Shown: one piece after another, positions 1 through 11,870 of the stretch
Layout of the letters: the number at the start of each line of letters is the position of its first letter
Position numbering within the stretch: the stretch's first letter is position 1
Source of the DNA: Codonopsis lanceolata
Taxonomy: Eukaryota; Streptophyta; Magnoliopsida; Asterales; Campanulaceae
NCBI GenBank assembly: GCA_013146195.2
Contig: CM028379.1
Location: 107,978,793-108,042,792, forward strand
Length of the DNA: 64,000 nt
Reading direction: 5' to 3'
Program-made: the position numbers and the translations under genes
The notes under the pieces: model-generated
What the model saw: only the letters and a program-made list of their open reading frames with translations
What the model was told of the DNA's origin: nothing
Database searches by the model: none

Positions 1-1189
1 AAGCAGTAGGTCGATCCACAACTTTCGACAAGGAATAAATATGCTTTCCGAGCTGGGTTGGAGTGGGCTCCTCATCCATTATGACATTTATTACCCCTCT
101 GATCGGTGGGGCATCTCTTCGGGGAGCATTGCCTCTGTTTCTTCCATCTCTCTTAAACTGGTCTAGCCGGCCTTCATTGATCAATTTTTGAATGGCCTTT
201 TTCAGCGGCCAACACTCCTCTGTTGTGTGCCCGTAATCATCATGATAAGCACATCTCTTCGTCCAATCCCGGGTATCTGCTGTCTTAGGATTCATACGAG
301 GTGGGCGAGGAAGCTCATCTCGAATCTCATACATAATATCCTCACGCAACGTATTGAGCGGGGTAAGATCAGCTTCACGAAGAAATTCTCTCGGGCGATC
401 ATATCTTGACATGCCTTTATTGTATCCTCCGCCCACGGCCTGGCCATTACCCTTGGAATTTCCCCAGCATCATTACTCTCTTTCTTCTTTTCTTTCTTTG
501 CAGTCTCCCCTGTACACCATTTCTAAGCCCACATTAACATTTCTGCCTGCGTTTTGGGCTCGCGCATGCTTAGTTCCGACCTTAAACCACCTTCTCCCTC
601 AAGTAACCCTGTTTCAAAACATAAGGTTACATCCTGCTCGGTCAATCCTGGAACTTGCTCTAACACTTTAGTAAATCGCTCCAAATAGCTAGCAGTTGAC
701 TCGTTTGCTCATTGCTTAACCTTTGATAAGTCGGCCCTTATCTTTGCCAACGTGCCCGAAGTACCAAAGTTTGCTAGAAACTTTGTTCTCAAATCAGCCC
801 AATTATTGATCGATCTGCGCGGTAAGGCTCCCATCCAAACCAACGCCTTTCCTTGCAAGGCACCCACAAAAGCCCGAATCTTTAAGGCTTCATCTGAAGT
901 CACCAAGCCAATTTGAGACTCAAATGACATCAACCTGTCTCTTGCTTTCGTCTTCCCCGTATACTCCTTAATGTTTGGGAAGATGAGTCCCTGTGCTGGT
1001 GGTGCATTCTCAATCCATGGTGCCAACGGACTAGCTGAGGTACCCAGAAAATTTCCGTCCAGAGCTTTACCCTGCTCCCACGCCTCTATACGGCGTTTCA
1101 AATCCTCAAAATCTTGCATATTTACGGTTGCGCTTTGTGCCGAACTCTCACCGATCACAGCAATCGTCAAAGGGCCCACCGTTACGTGA
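1..1189 (-). pseudogene. gag core, copy B (second diverged copy, truncated by window edge)
   Basis: The protein at 1179-709 (SATVNMQDFEDLKRR... ASPLAPWIENAP... PNIKEYTG... ADLSKVKQ) aligns collinearly with the degraded region 2450-2900 of copy A. The DNA from about 700 down to 1 parallels 1680-2440, including the knuckle and the region after it. Copy B keeps codons that are stops in copy A but has its own break at 709. It lacks the Arg/Ser-rich N-terminal segment. Its orientation matches copy A, so the order is gag-protease-gag on the minus strand. Confidence 0.65.
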
Positions 1190-1218
1190 GACCTTTCTTT
1201 GCTACTAATAGTGACATT

Positions 1219-1674
1219 CTACTCGCCATCCTCAAGAGTCAGCTTCTGCTTCTTCCTTTGGCTATCCCGAACATATTCCAACACTGCTCGTGGCTGACTC
1301 TTCAAGACCCCCACCTCTTGATATGTGTATAACTTAGCCCGCTGGTGAGAGATTGAAGCAACCATCTGAAATTTTGTCATGCTGGGCACCCCTAAAATTA
1401 TGTTATTGGGAGACTTCAAGTCGATCACCATGAAGGTAATCTTCTCCGCCTTGGTGCAGATGCCCTTGCCAATAAATACTTCGAGCTCGACTGTGCCTTT
1501 AACCGACACCTTGTGATTAGTGAAGCCCTCCAAGGTTCCTGCATAGGGTTTGAGGCATTCATCTTTCAACTCTAGGCCTTGGAAACAGGAATAATACATC
1601 ACATCTCTGCACGCCCCTGTGTCCACCAAAATATTATGCACAACCCAACCGTCAACCAAAGCTAAAACGATCAA
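1219..1674 (-). pseudogene. Retropepsin-like aspartic protease (Tat-like element)
   Basis: A 151-codon open frame carries VDTGACRDVMYY, the DTG-type catalytic aspartate motif, near residue 18. It also has a flap-like central part and NIILGVPSMTKFQMVAS near residue 90, the hydrophobic-hydrophobic-Gly segment that closes the retropepsin fold. It cleaves the Gag-Pol polyprotein in active relatives. It follows gag copy A with a 3-base gap and ends at a stop where the element would normally continue to reverse transcriptase. Instead a second gag begins about 30 bases further on. Confidence 0.7.
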
Positions 1675-1677
1675 AGA

Positions 1678-2980
1678 CTACTCCCGAGCCAAGTTACTCG
1701 CCAACTCGCTGCGAGTAAACTGTATCGACTCCTCCCCTGCTTGCAAAGTGGTCGGACAGTCCACCACCTTTGACAAGAAATAAATCTGCTTGCCAAGCTG
1801 GGTGAGTGTAGGTTCCTCATCCATGATCACATTTATTACCCCTCGAATTAGGGGTGCATCTCTGTGAGGGGCATTCCCCTTATTATTCTCATCTCTTTTA
1901 AACTGGTCCAACCGGCCTTCATTTATCAATTTCTGTATGGCCTTCTTCAATGGCCAACACTCCTCCGTGGTATGCCCATAATCATCGTGATACACACACC
2001 TCTTAGACCGATCCCTGGAATCTGCTGTCTCAGGATTCATGCGCGGTGCCCGGGGAAGTTCATCTCTGACTTCATACATTATATTCTCCCGCAAGGTATT
2101 ATGCGGGGTAAGATCACTTTCTCGAAGAAACTCCCTTCGGCGGTCATACCACGATTTGTTTCTATTATAACCGTCGCCTGCACCCTGGCCGCTACCTTTG
2201 GCATTAGCCCCGGCTCCCCCAGTCTCGATGCTTTCCTTCTTCTTCTCTTTCTTCGCGGTCTCCGCCGCACTCCACTTTTGAGCCCGCATCAACATCTCTG
2301 CCTGCGTCTTTGGCTCCCTCATGCTCAACTCTGACCTCAAACCACCTTCACCCTCGAGCAACCCTGTTTCAAAGCACAAAGTGACCTCCTGCTCGAACAA
2401 ACCAGGGACCTGCTCAAGCATCTTAGTAAACCTTTCCAAGTAGCTTGAATTCGACTTATGAGCTCCTTGCTTCACCTTAGATAAGTCTGCCCTTGTCTTC
2501 ACAATGGCCCCCGAAGTCCCAAATTCGGCCAAAAACTTTGCCTGCAAATCAGCGCAATTATTAATAGATCTTCAAGGAAGAGCTCACATCCAAGTCAATG
2601 CTTTTCCCTGCAACGAGCCTACAAAAGCTCGGATCTTTAATGCTTCATCCGAGGTCACCAGGCTGATCTGTGACTCAAAGGACATCAACCAATCCCTTGC
2701 CTTGGTTTTCCATGTGTATTCCTTTATGTTGGGAAAGATGAGACCTTGAGCCGGATGTGCATTCTTAATCCAGGGGCTAGGGGACTAGCTGAAGTGCCCA
2801 AAAAAATTTAGTCCAGGGCCTTGCTATGCTTTCATGCTTCCATGCGACACTTCAAGTCCTTAAACTCTTGCATATTGATGGTTGCAGGTAAACCACTCGC
2901 GGGCTGAGGCGGCACCCCGGGGACAAGAGGGGCCTGTGGGGGTCTCATAGCTCCCATAGCCTGAGCTATGCCCACGGCCT
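1678..2980 (-). pseudogene. gag core, copy A (capsid-like domain plus zinc knuckle)
   Basis: The open part (2547-1678, 289 codons) carries the retrotransposon gag domain (AEFGTSGAI... SYLERF... LCFETGLLEGEG). A charged linker follows, then the knuckle CVYHDDYGHTTEEC and a helix ending RLDQFKRDEN. Upstream the same frame continues with two in-frame TGA codons where copy B has Gly and Arg codons. Further up, near 2800-2860, are further stops. The protein would package element RNA into virus-like particles; here it is a dead copy. It lies immediately before the protease frame. Confidence 0.7.
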
Positions 2981-2987
2981 GCGCCAC

Positions 2988-3759
2988 TTATGCCTCGGTT
3001 ACATCTGCGGCCTGACGCCCTTGTTCCGAAGCTACTCTTACACCATTTTTCTGAGCATTTTGTTGAGGCAACTCATGACTGCCTTTAGAATGGTGTGACA
3101 GATGAGCCTGTGACCTTCCAGGCGAAGGAGTCCGAGAACGACGAGCATGTGACCTCCTAGGGGATGGAGTGCGATGATTACGAGCATGCGACTTGTGCGA
3201 GGACGATGAACGAGGGCGGCGTGGATGTGACCTTCGCAAAGAAGGTGATCTTCGACGGCGACGAGACTGAGCCGAATCTTCTCCTGCTCGGGGACCCAAA
3301 CGAGAATGTACACTCGGAACAACCCTGTGACTGGCTCGCCCCTTATTGGATTCTTGCTCACAAGGTTGCGAAGGAACCTGAACCAGGCGTTGGGGATTAA
3401 TCCCCGACGTGGATATACTAGCCGCTTGACTGGGCGTGGGCATACCCGAAAGGGGCTTCAACTTAATAGCCAGTGGTGGCTTGCCCATAGCGATTAACTG
3501 CTGATTCAACTAATGCATTTTCCCAAAAAAAAAAAAATGGCCCTCTGGCGCAAAGCCTCCTCCTGGAACTCGTTGGCCAATCAAACGGCATCAACGACAC
3601 TTTTGGCCAAAGAAACCAGGTTCAGTCGTTGATTAAGCTGATGACGAGCGTCATGAAGAGGTGGAGGTGGGGGTTATTATCAGCTAGTAGGTTCATGCTG
3701 GGTGTGACTATGTGAACCTCCTCCAACTGATTGCGACCATTAACACCGTTCGCCGCCAT
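2988..3759 (-). pseudogene. gag N-terminal segment with Arg/Ser-rich region (Tat-like element)
   Basis: The likely gag start is the ATG at 3759 (MAANGVNGRNQ...), just inside the primer-binding-like motif. That frame stops near 3622. After frame changes it resumes at 3509 as a 173-residue stretch rich in RS/SP dipeptides with repeated SPRRSHARR-type units, giving a strongly basic, probably RNA-binding region. A run of 13 A (T on the coding strand) near 3525-3537 lies at one break and could be a slippage site. The segment leads directly toward the gag core at lower coordinates. It is non-functional as it stands. Confidence 0.55.
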
Positions 3760-3814
3760 AATTGAAACTTGTAAAGTCGTCAGAAAATGAATTTGTGCTA
3801 GCCAAAACTTCTTT

Positions 3815-3832
3815 CCCGGCAATGGAACCAAC
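3815..3832 (-). other. Primer-binding-site-like motif of the Tat-like element
   Basis: On the minus strand this reads TGGTTCCATTGCCGGGAA, which resembles the tRNA-Asp-complementary motif seen intact at 7689-7706, with four differences, three of them transitions. It sits about 55 bases before the gag start, as expected for a primer binding site or the conserved leader motif that follows it. Confidence 0.4.
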
Positions 3833-4020
3833 TAATACGTCCAAAATAATCCTCAGACACACTGGACTTAACAAATTGGATATCTGACTTTCAATTCTAT
3901 CCAAATCCTTCAAGGCCCAACCCTGAAAAACAAACACCAACTGTTATTGAATAGCTTTTATACTGAATTTAATATTGTGTTTAAGAAGGGTGGAAGTTTA
4001 CTGATATTTGAGAGCTGAAG

Positions 4021-4110
4021 GATATTAATCAATTGTTGGAGGATATCAATTGATTGGATGAAGGATATCGATTGATTGGATGATATCATTCATTGATGGA
4101 TGATCTGTAA
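4021..4110. repeat. Short degenerate tandem repeat in LTR-like DNA
   Basis: Three to four imperfect copies of a 20-30 base unit with core GGATATCAATTGATTGGATGA-like sequence (each core contains the palindrome CAATTG or a variant). It lies in the LTR-like DNA of the minus-strand element. Confidence 0.5.
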
Positions 4111-4503
4111 ACTGGATATTTAGGTATGCCGTTGTCGAAAGAATGAATGGCATGGGAGTCGCCATAGATAAGGGTCTGCTGATGAAAGAGGTCTGCAGGG
4201 ATGAAGTCTGCTAGGATAGAATGAATTGATAAGTTTTGAAGACAAGAAGTTTTGCTGTATAGGGATGGAACAGCAGACATTGAGGTCTGCCGATACCAAT
4301 TGAATGAGGAGTATTACAACAAGTTGTTCCTTTGGAATGCCTTGACTTCTGGAAGGATTGACCATAAGCTTCATCGGCAAAAAGAACGAAACAAAAAGGA
4401 GGGAGAGCAAAATGTTTCTTATTAAATTGAAGCAACAACAGCAGTAACATCGGTATCGGTACTTGAATGATACCAAGTTCTGCAGTTGGCTCCTCCTCAC
4501 TGG

Positions 4504-4511
4504 TATATAGA
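4504..4511 (-). promoter_or_regulatory. TATA-like box in the LTR of the minus-strand Tat-like element
   Basis: The minus strand reads CTATATACCAGTGAGG here. About 80 bases downstream is TTTAATAAGAAAC, a plausible polyadenylation-signal region. The pair fits the U3/R layout of an LTR reading toward the gag at 3759. Confidence 0.4.
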
Positions 4512-4639
4512 ATATGCGCTTCAATCTCTTTTGGAGAGAGCAGAATCTGCAGGTTACAAGAGTAGAAAAGAGATTTTCTGCAGATTTTCCTTTTTGCCTT
4601 GGCAGCTGTTAGGTTATTCAGCTGCTTCATCGGCAAATA

Positions 4640-6312
4640 TTAACTGATGACCATGCTACTTCAGAATAGAATCCCAATTGAATGATAAGAGCATTTAGAA
4701 GCAAAAACGAGAGACAACAACCTATCAAGTTAGAGAACTTGGATCACAGAGAAGCAAGTAACTCATACTTAGTTTGGCTTAAGGTTTTGAAGAAGAATGA
4801 CTTTTGCTTCGAGGTCAACAGCTAAGATGATGACTAACATTTTAAGGGAAGGAAGTCATCTTTGTTCAAGACAAGAAAGAGAAAAGTTGTCATCAAACGG
4901 AGGAAGCAGTAGATAAGAAAAGAATTTGAGGAGACTGTTTTTTCCTCGAAAGGTCGTTTGTTAAAACAACAGAGATAAGGTCTACCGTTAAAACTATAGA
5001 GACCTGAAATTTTGGAGGGGAATTAAGATTCACCAGAACATCATGGGTTGAGATGATATCTAAAATTCCTGATGAAGTAGTTGCAAGGTATGCAGTTCCT
5101 TCAAAGAAATCCAAAACTAAAATTATCCATATTTCAACATTATTTCTTCAATTGTTGAATACCAAATGTTGAATAGGAAATTTTATGAGTAAGGATTGGT
5201 TTGCTGTTGGGTTAACAGCAGAGTTATATTTGCTGTCTTGAATTCGGAACAACATATTATAAAAAGTACAAATACCGAAATCACAATCAAATATAAAATT
5301 TCATGCTATCAAGGAAAGTTCATACAAAGGCAGATAGACATGAAGTAAAGATGCTTTGAACAAGTTTTCATTTAGATCAAAATAAACTCGAATACAAAGA
5401 GGATCTAAAGATTACAAAGTTCATTACATCTTCTGGTGACTTAACTACTCTTTTTAAACAACTAATCTAAATATCTGATACAATTCTAAAGATAAGGATG
5501 TTACAAGGAGATGTCTATGTCCAGCTAACAGGTTGGCAAACAAAATACAGGTACTAGATCAAGGTCGAAAGAGGCACCCAAACGGAATCTCTACATTTTG
5601 AAAAATGCAGATATGTGATCCTGTCGCCTCCTCTTCCTACTCCCATTAGCTAGCTCTCAAGCCAGGGTGACCTTCACAAACTCGCAGGACTTCATTTCTA
5701 AAGTCCGCGATTGTGAAAAGAGCTATTCTCGTCGGAGCACCATGTCAGCTAAGGATCAAGTAGAAGATCTACGAGGCCTTGAAGAAGGGGCTGACATGAG
5801 CATAGTCACAGGAATCTGGGAGAGGCATGCTAAAAGGTTGTTAAGGAAAGTCTTCACGCAAGAGAAATCCTTGAAACAAACCAAACAACTTTCGAAGAAT
5901 CGGAAGGGTGATTCCAAGTTGTTGAGAAGAAGCCTTGATCTAGTGCTAAGAATTCTCCTAAGTAACATTTTAGAAGAAGGGAATTTTGTATCAGTGTCTA
6001 TCATAGTGTTTGAGGTAATTTGCGAGTGATAGAGAAGAAGGAAGGAATGTCTCTATAAATACTCGCTGAGGCAAGACATTGGACCGACTCATTAAAGAGT
6101 GAAAAGTCCTTTTCAACCACTCTCAATAAAAGTTATACGGGGAAGAGTGAAATTTGGTATAAATTTCTAGATATCCGGTAAAGTTACTTCTTTGGAAAGC
6201 TAAAAGATTTTGAAAAGTAGGTTTGGCTTTCTTGAAAGAATGAAACGTCTTTAAGTGGATAAAACATTTTTCAGTGGGATTTGACAAAACATATCCTTTT
6301 TCAGAAGAGTGT
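4640..6312. other. Non-coding, LTR-like DNA between two gypsy elements
   Basis: No credible gene. The open frame at 5667-6029 lacks any recognisable domain and is matched by an equally open antisense frame. A plus-strand TATAAATA at 6054-6061, followed by a purine-rich stretch, suggests an older plus-strand LTR into which the Athila element at 6313 inserted. No boundaries can be set. Confidence 0.4.
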
Positions 6313-7683
6313 TGATGGGAACCCAAAAGTGTGATAAATTTAGTCGGTTTTATGATTATTTTAGAGCAAAACATTACACTTTTGGTTGTTTTTTGTGTTG
6401 ATCATGATATAGGTACACAGGCGGTGCGTGGAAAATGCCGGATTCAAAGCCAAGAGGAAAATTTGGGAGGTCACATGGGCATGTGATGTCACAGCTGAGT
6501 CGAGGGGCTAGTCACTGAAGTTACGGGCAGATCTGATAGACAGTTAGACAATGCAGTTATTATTGTCTAATTCAGTTCATGTATTAAATCAGAATATTAA
6601 TGTGCAAGTAGTGGGAGGTTTTGAGGAGTTAGTGGTAGTTTTAAAACTACCGAATAGTGGAGTTAGTGGGAAGAGATAGTGTGTTATTTATTGATGTATT
6701 CTCTTAATAGAAGGAGCGGCCAGAGTGAGATTTTCAAGCGAGTAAAAAAACAAGTGAGTAAACAATTGTTAGGAATAGTGGTGAGCAACTTGTAATCTTC
6801 TTTGGAAGTTCATAACTTGCTTTGGAACAAAACTCTTGTTATTTTTCTGTAAGTTGTTTTAATTAATTATGTTTATTAGCTAAGTAACCTTTTTCCAGCC
6901 AATGAGAGATTGAGTCTCTAGCCTTTTATTTCTGTGAGATCTAATTGATCTAATTCTTGTGTGGGTTTTAAATATTTATTTGTTCTCCGGTTACACGTAG
7001 GAGGATTATTGTACTTAATTAATGTTTAATGGCCGAATGTTAATTAATATAATAATCTAAAGCTAGTTAACGCCGTTGATCCGTAATTGTCCTCGGATTT
7101 AACAAAGTGGCAAGTAGTACACCTTTTAGGCATCACAAGCATAATCGGACCGTATTACGGGTACGAATGATCATTGTTACATGATATTGCTTCAATACAC
7201 ATGGCTTTGAATCGGGTCTCTCGCTTCTTAATGCAACCGAAGTTATTAAATCTTACGAGCGCTCTGAGGTTGTAACTCTTAGACGGTAATTAACGAGCGC
7301 CTCTTAATTATCAATACGGTAAGGAGAGATTGAGTGTTAGGCGCTTGTCGACACTTTTAACCGGTTTATTTGAAATCCCATAAGATATTTTTGCATCGAT
7401 GATCGAAATAAAGTGCGAGATGAAATTGACTCATTGGTCGGATTTAAATTTTATTGAGTTAAATTAATTGTTAATTTGTTAGCTTAATTAAAGTTGCTTA
7501 TTTTTAGTTAATTAGTCTTTAAATTTATTTTCTAGTTAATTTAAAGTCCAAATTGTGTTCTATCATTTCAATAAAATTCTAAAAGAAATAATTTCGACGT
7601 TCCCTGCGGATACGATCCCGACTTACCTTATACTCGTTATTAGGGAAGAAGGTGAATTAATTTTGACGATTTGACATTCGTCA
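6313..7683 (+). repeat. 5' LTR of Athila element
   Basis: Starts TGATGGGAACCC and ends ...TTCGTCA, five bases before the primer binding site. It matches 16754-18112 nearly base for base, with scattered indels (for example around 6430-6540 against 16865-16985). The final 20 bases contain a small inverted repeat TGACGA/TCGTCA. Confidence 0.9.
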
Positions 7684-7688
7684 AATTT

Positions 7689-7706
7689 TGGCGCCGTTGC
7701 CGGGGA
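7689..7706 (+). other. tRNA-Asp primer binding site
   Basis: TGGCGCCGTTGCCGGGGA is the exact complement of the 3' end of plant tRNA-Asp (...UCCCCGGCAACGGCGCCA), where minus-strand DNA synthesis starts in Athila elements. It lies immediately downstream of the 5' LTR. Confidence 0.92.
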
Positions 7707-7759
7707 ACGGTTCTGATATATTTCTTCGTTAGAATTTTATTGTTGTTTTGTTTCTTTTT

Positions 7760-9518
7760 ATGCCTCGATCTTCTCGCATGAAAATTGATTTTTGACCTGA
7801 GATTGAGAAGACAACTAGAAAATTAACAAAGCAAACCAAGCTAAGTCGGTAAGCAAACATCTCTTCGCCGGATCGAAGTCGACATTTGAACCGGCTAGTT
7901 CAAGCGATTCAAGTGACGAAGAGCTGGAAGAAGGAGAGCAAGTGAAGGAAGAACAAGAGGAAGTCGGAGTTGAGGAAGTTGCTCCTTTAGCCGAAATGGC
8001 GATCCTCATCGAACTCTAAGAGAAATGGCTACACCGGACGTGAATCAGCCACCTCTTGGTATCACTTTTCCGGAAGTGAATGCTCCATTTGAACTCAAAC
8101 CTGTTCTGATCCAATTGCTACCCAAGTTCCATGGATTGACGGGCGAAGATCCTCACAAGCATCTGATGGCTTTTCATCTAGCATGTTCGAGTCAAAGGCC
8201 GCAAGGAATGACTGAAGATAACATGAAATTGAGGGCTTTTCCTTTCACATTGGCGGATAAAGCAAAGGATTGGATGTTTGATTTACATCCGGAGCAATCA
8301 AGACGTGGCCCGAGAATGAAGAAAAAGTTTTTGAGCGATTTTTTCCCGCTTCACGAGCAGAAATATTCGCAAAGACATTTGCGAATAAGGCAATTTGTGG
8401 GAGAAACTTTGTACGAATATTGGGAGCGATTTAAACAATTGTGTGCGAAGTTGTCCTCAAAGACCAAATTTCGATCGCTTGCTAATCCAATATTTTTATG
8501 AAGGTTTATTAATTGCGATAGGAACATGATTGATGCCGCGAGTGGGGGAGCTTTCATGAACAATACGTTGGAGGAAGCCAAGCGGTTAATTAATGATATG
8601 GCTGAAAATGCTCAGCAATTCGGGACACGGCAATCGGAGGTTCCAAGCAAAGTGAATGAGGTAAACGTTTCTTCTATTGATCGTAGACTTGACACTTTAA
8701 CTTCTGTTGTGGAGAAACTTGTCTCAGGACAAATTCAGCAAGTGAAAGCATGCGGCATTTGTTCGAACGTGAGTCATCCGACAGATATGTGTCCAACATT
8801 GCAAGAAGAACCCAAGGAATTGGTAAATGCTGTTGGTGGATTTCAAGGGCAGCAACAAAGGAAGTATGACCCATACTCTAATAACTATAATCCGGTTGGC
8901 GCGATCATCCGAATTTGAGTTATGGCCCAAGAAATCGAATTTCTCACAAAGAAGAAGTTCGCGGCCTCCATTCCTCCCTCTGCTCACCGATTCAAATTGT
9001 TAATGCTCCAGTGGACTTCACTCGAAACTTTGATCAAAAGTTTGGCGGATACTGCAAAGAAGATCGGCAGAAACAAAGGCTAGTATCAAGTCTTTGAGGA
9101 TCGATTTCACGCTTGGTCAGTATCAATGAGCAAAATGGAAGTCAACCAAGGTAGATTACCGTCTCAAGTTGAAAAAAATCCAAGGGAGAATGCGTGTGCA
9201 GTAACTCTTAGGAGTGGTAAAGAGTTACAGAATTTGGCAAAAGAAGAAAAAGAAGGTGAAACAAGCAGCCATAATGATGAGAGTGTACAAAAGGAGAGTT
9301 CAATAAAGGGAAAAGCTGGAGAAGCAGGTTCAGAAATTCAGAAAATGGTAATTTCTCCACCTTTTCCAGGAAGATTGGCAAAGGAAAAGAAAGAGCAAGA
9401 TGACAAGGCAATTTTGGATACCTTTAGCAAAGTAGAAATTAATATTCCTCTTTTAGAGGCTATTAAGCAAGTGCCTAGGTATGCCAAGTTTCTTAAGGAG
9501 TTGTGCACGAAAAAATGA
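7760..9518 (+). pseudogene. Athila gag (broken)
   Basis: The natural start is the ATG at 7760 (MPRSSRMKIDF), followed directly by TGA at 793-795. A charged linker and then the gag domain are open at 8025-8501 (MATPDVNQPP... LLPKFHGLTGEDPHKHL... AKDWMFDL). A frameshift near 8470 moves to 8526-8918, which holds the CX2CX4HX4C knuckle CGICSNVSHPTDMC and the Athila-typical VNAVGGFQGQ...KYDPYSNNYNP segment. Another frameshift precedes 8915-9097. The tail at 9126-9518 (NACAVTLRSGKEL) leads into the protease. The family protein forms the particle that packages element RNA. At least four breaks are visible. Confidence 0.85.
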
Positions 9519-9564
9519 AGTCTGCGACAGATGAGAAGGTGTTGGTAAGTGAGAATGTTTCACC

Positions 9565-10062
9565 ATGATTCAACGGAAATTACCTCAGAAATGCAAGGAC
9601 CCAGGTATGTATACTATTCCTTGTAATATAGGTAATAAAAAAGTTGAAAAAGCCATGCTTGATCTAGGAGCGTCTATTAATGTCATGCCCTTATCTGTGT
9701 ATAAAGAATTGAACTTAGGCCCATTGCGAGATACAAGAGTAATCATACAATTGGCTGATAGGTCTAATTCTTATCCCGAGGGTGTGGTAGAAGATGTTTT
9801 GGTGAAAGTAAATGACTTAATTTTTCCGGTGGATTTCTATGTTATAGATATGGATGATTCATGTTCTCCTCATCCGTCTCTTATTCTGTTAGGGAGACCA
9901 TTCATGAAAACAACAAAAACAAAAATTGATGTAGACAAGGGAACCTTAACACTTGAATTTGATGGCAATGTGGTAACTTTTAATGTATTTGATGCCATGA
10001 AATATCCAAGTGATTCGGAGTCTGTTTTTCATGTGAGTGTTATTGATTCAATCGCGGGATGA
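9565..10062 (+). pseudogene. Athila protease domain
   Basis: The 165-codon frame carries AMLDLGASINVMPLSVY (the catalytic D in the DLGAS form usual in Athila) and LILLGRPFMKTT, the second conserved retropepsin segment. The domain itself is intact. The following frame (10037-10483) overlaps it by 26 bases in another register, so a frameshift separates it from reverse transcriptase. Role: cleavage of Gag-Pol. Confidence 0.85.
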
Positions 10063-10457
10063 ATTTGAGTCTAATGTTCTTGATGACAAGTTGGAAGTGG
10101 TCCTTGTGAAAAGTTTGACTGATAAGGATGTACCGTTGCAAAACAATGTTGAAATGCAAGAGAGTATCATGGCTCTTTATTCCACACCTGAAGTTACATC
10201 AAAATCAGATTTTTCAACTCTTCCATTACCAATGTCAAGTGAAAAAATTCTTCCTTCTACAATTCAAGCACCTAAGTTAGAATTAAAGAAGTTACCTGAA
10301 CACTTGAAATATGTCTACTTAGGTGAAAATGAAACTTTGCCAGTTATTATTGCTAATAACTTGACTGAGTTGCAGGAAGAAAAGTTGCTAAGAGTCTTGA
10401 GAGAGAACAAAGGAGCAATTGGTTGGACACTTGCGACATTAAGGGAATCACCCTTCA

Positions 10458-11340
10458 ATGTGCATGCATCGTATTCTCGTTAGAAGCGATTCTAAGCCTG
10501 TTTCAGATCCACAAATGAAATTGAATCCGCCCATGAAAGAAGTTGTTCTTAAGGAGATTTTGAAGCTTTTGGATTTAGGAATTATTTTTCCTATTTCTGA
10601 CAGCACTTGGGTAAGTCCCGTTCATCTTGTTCCTAAGAAAACAGGTTTTACCTTGGTGGAGAATGAAAAGAATGAGTTAGTACCAATGAGGTTGCAAAAT
10701 GGGTGGCGAATGTGCATAGACTTTCGAAAGTTAAATGCCGCTACTCGTAAGGATCATTTTCCTCTTCCATTCATTGATCAGATGTTAGAAAGGTTGGCGG
10801 GTGTAAAAGATATTTTGCTTTTTAGATGGTTATTCAAAGTTACTATCGATTTTAGTTGCACTCGAAGATCGAAAAACAACTTTCACGTGCCCATTCGGTA
10901 CCTTTGCTTTTCGCCGTATGCCTTTTGGTCTTTGTAATGCACCTGGTACATTCCAAAGATGTATGATGAGTATCTTTTCTGATATGATTGAGCATTGCAT
11001 AGAGATTTTTATGGATGATTTTACGGTGTATGGTGATTCATTTGATCAATGCTTAGATAATTTATCTAAGGTCATGAAACGTTGCATGGATACTAACCTA
11101 GTTCTTAATTATGAGAAATGCCATTTTATGGTACAAGAGGGAATAGTGTTAGGTCATGTAGTTTCTGAAAGAGGAATTGAAGTGGACAAAGCAAAGGTTG
11201 ATTTAATTGCTAAATTGCCGTATCCTGCTAACGTGAAAGATATTCGTAGTGTGCTTGGTCATGCAGGGTTTTACAGGCGATTTATTCAAGACTTTTCCAA
11301 GATAGCACAACCTTTAACAAGATTGCTTCAACAGGATGTT
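10458..11340 (+). pseudogene. Athila reverse transcriptase (frameshifted)
   Basis: The first part at 10458-10830 has LDLGIIFPISDSTWVSPVHLVPKK and MCIDFRKLNAATRKDHFPLPFIDQMLERL (conserved RT blocks). The register is lost near 10805-10915. It resumes at 10918 with MPFGLCNAPGTFQRCM, and the catalytic box FMDDFTVYGD falls at about 11008-11037. Connection-domain motifs (GHVVSERGIEVD, VLGHAGFYRRFI) follow. The catalytic Asp pair is kept, but the fingers and palm are in different frames, so no active enzyme can be made from this copy. Confidence 0.88.
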
Positions 11341-11870
11341 CCTTTTGAATTTGGAGAAGATTGCAAGAAGGCCTTTGATTTGTTGAAAGAGAAGTTGACC
11401 TCAGCCCCTATCATTCAGCCACCAAAGTGGGATTCCCCGTTCGAACTCATGTGTGATGCAAGTCAATATGCAGTAGGAGCAGTTCTTGGACAAAGAGAAG
11501 GGAAGAAAAGTCATGTGATATATTATGCTTCGAAAACTCTCAATGCAGCCCAATGCAATTACACCACATCGGAAAAGGAGTTGTTGGCCATAGTCTTTGC
11601 ATTCGAGAAGTTTAGATCTTATTTGCTGGGAGCAAAAGTGGTGGTTTTCTCAGATCATGCGGCACTCAAGTACCTTTTGGCAAAGAAGGAGTCTAAGCCC
11701 AGGCTGATCAGATGGATTCTTCTGTTGCAAGAATTTACATGGGAGATTAAGGATTGCAAAGGGAAAGACAATTCGGTAGCTGATCATTTGAGCAGGTTGG
11801 TGCAAGAAGAAGAGCCCATACCAATTTCTGAAACGTTCCCGGATGAACACCTTTTCTTGGTGCAAGGTAA
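11341..11870 (+). pseudogene. Athila RNase H domain
   Basis: Part of the open frame 10918-12501. The acidic catalytic positions are visible: CDASQYAVGAVL (D180 of this frame), TSEKELLAIVFA (E), VVVFSDHAALKYL (D246) and SVADHLSRL (D289). It degrades the RNA strand of RNA-DNA hybrids in active relatives. The domain appears complete in sequence but sits in an otherwise broken polyprotein. Confidence 0.85.

Larger units (their letters stand above)
1..4640 (-). mobile_element. Degenerate Ty3/gypsy (Tat-like) LTR retrotransposon, truncated by window start
   Basis: Read right to left, this holds a TATA-bearing LTR-like stretch, a primer-binding-site-like motif (3815-3832), a gag start (3759), gag, an aspartic protease, and then a second gag copy that runs off the window. 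No reverse transcriptase or integrase is visible inside the window. The gag knuckle has the form CX2HX4HX4C followed by a WPLK-type helix, which I associate with Tat/Retand-like Ty3/gypsy elements. Several nonsense and frameshift changes show it is inactive. The right boundary is not resolved; 4640 is a conservative limit, and related LTR sequence may continue further right. Confidence 0.7.

Noticed and set aside
5667..6029. 120-codon plus-strand frame
   Set aside because: No domain, an equally open antisense frame, and location in LTR-like DNA.
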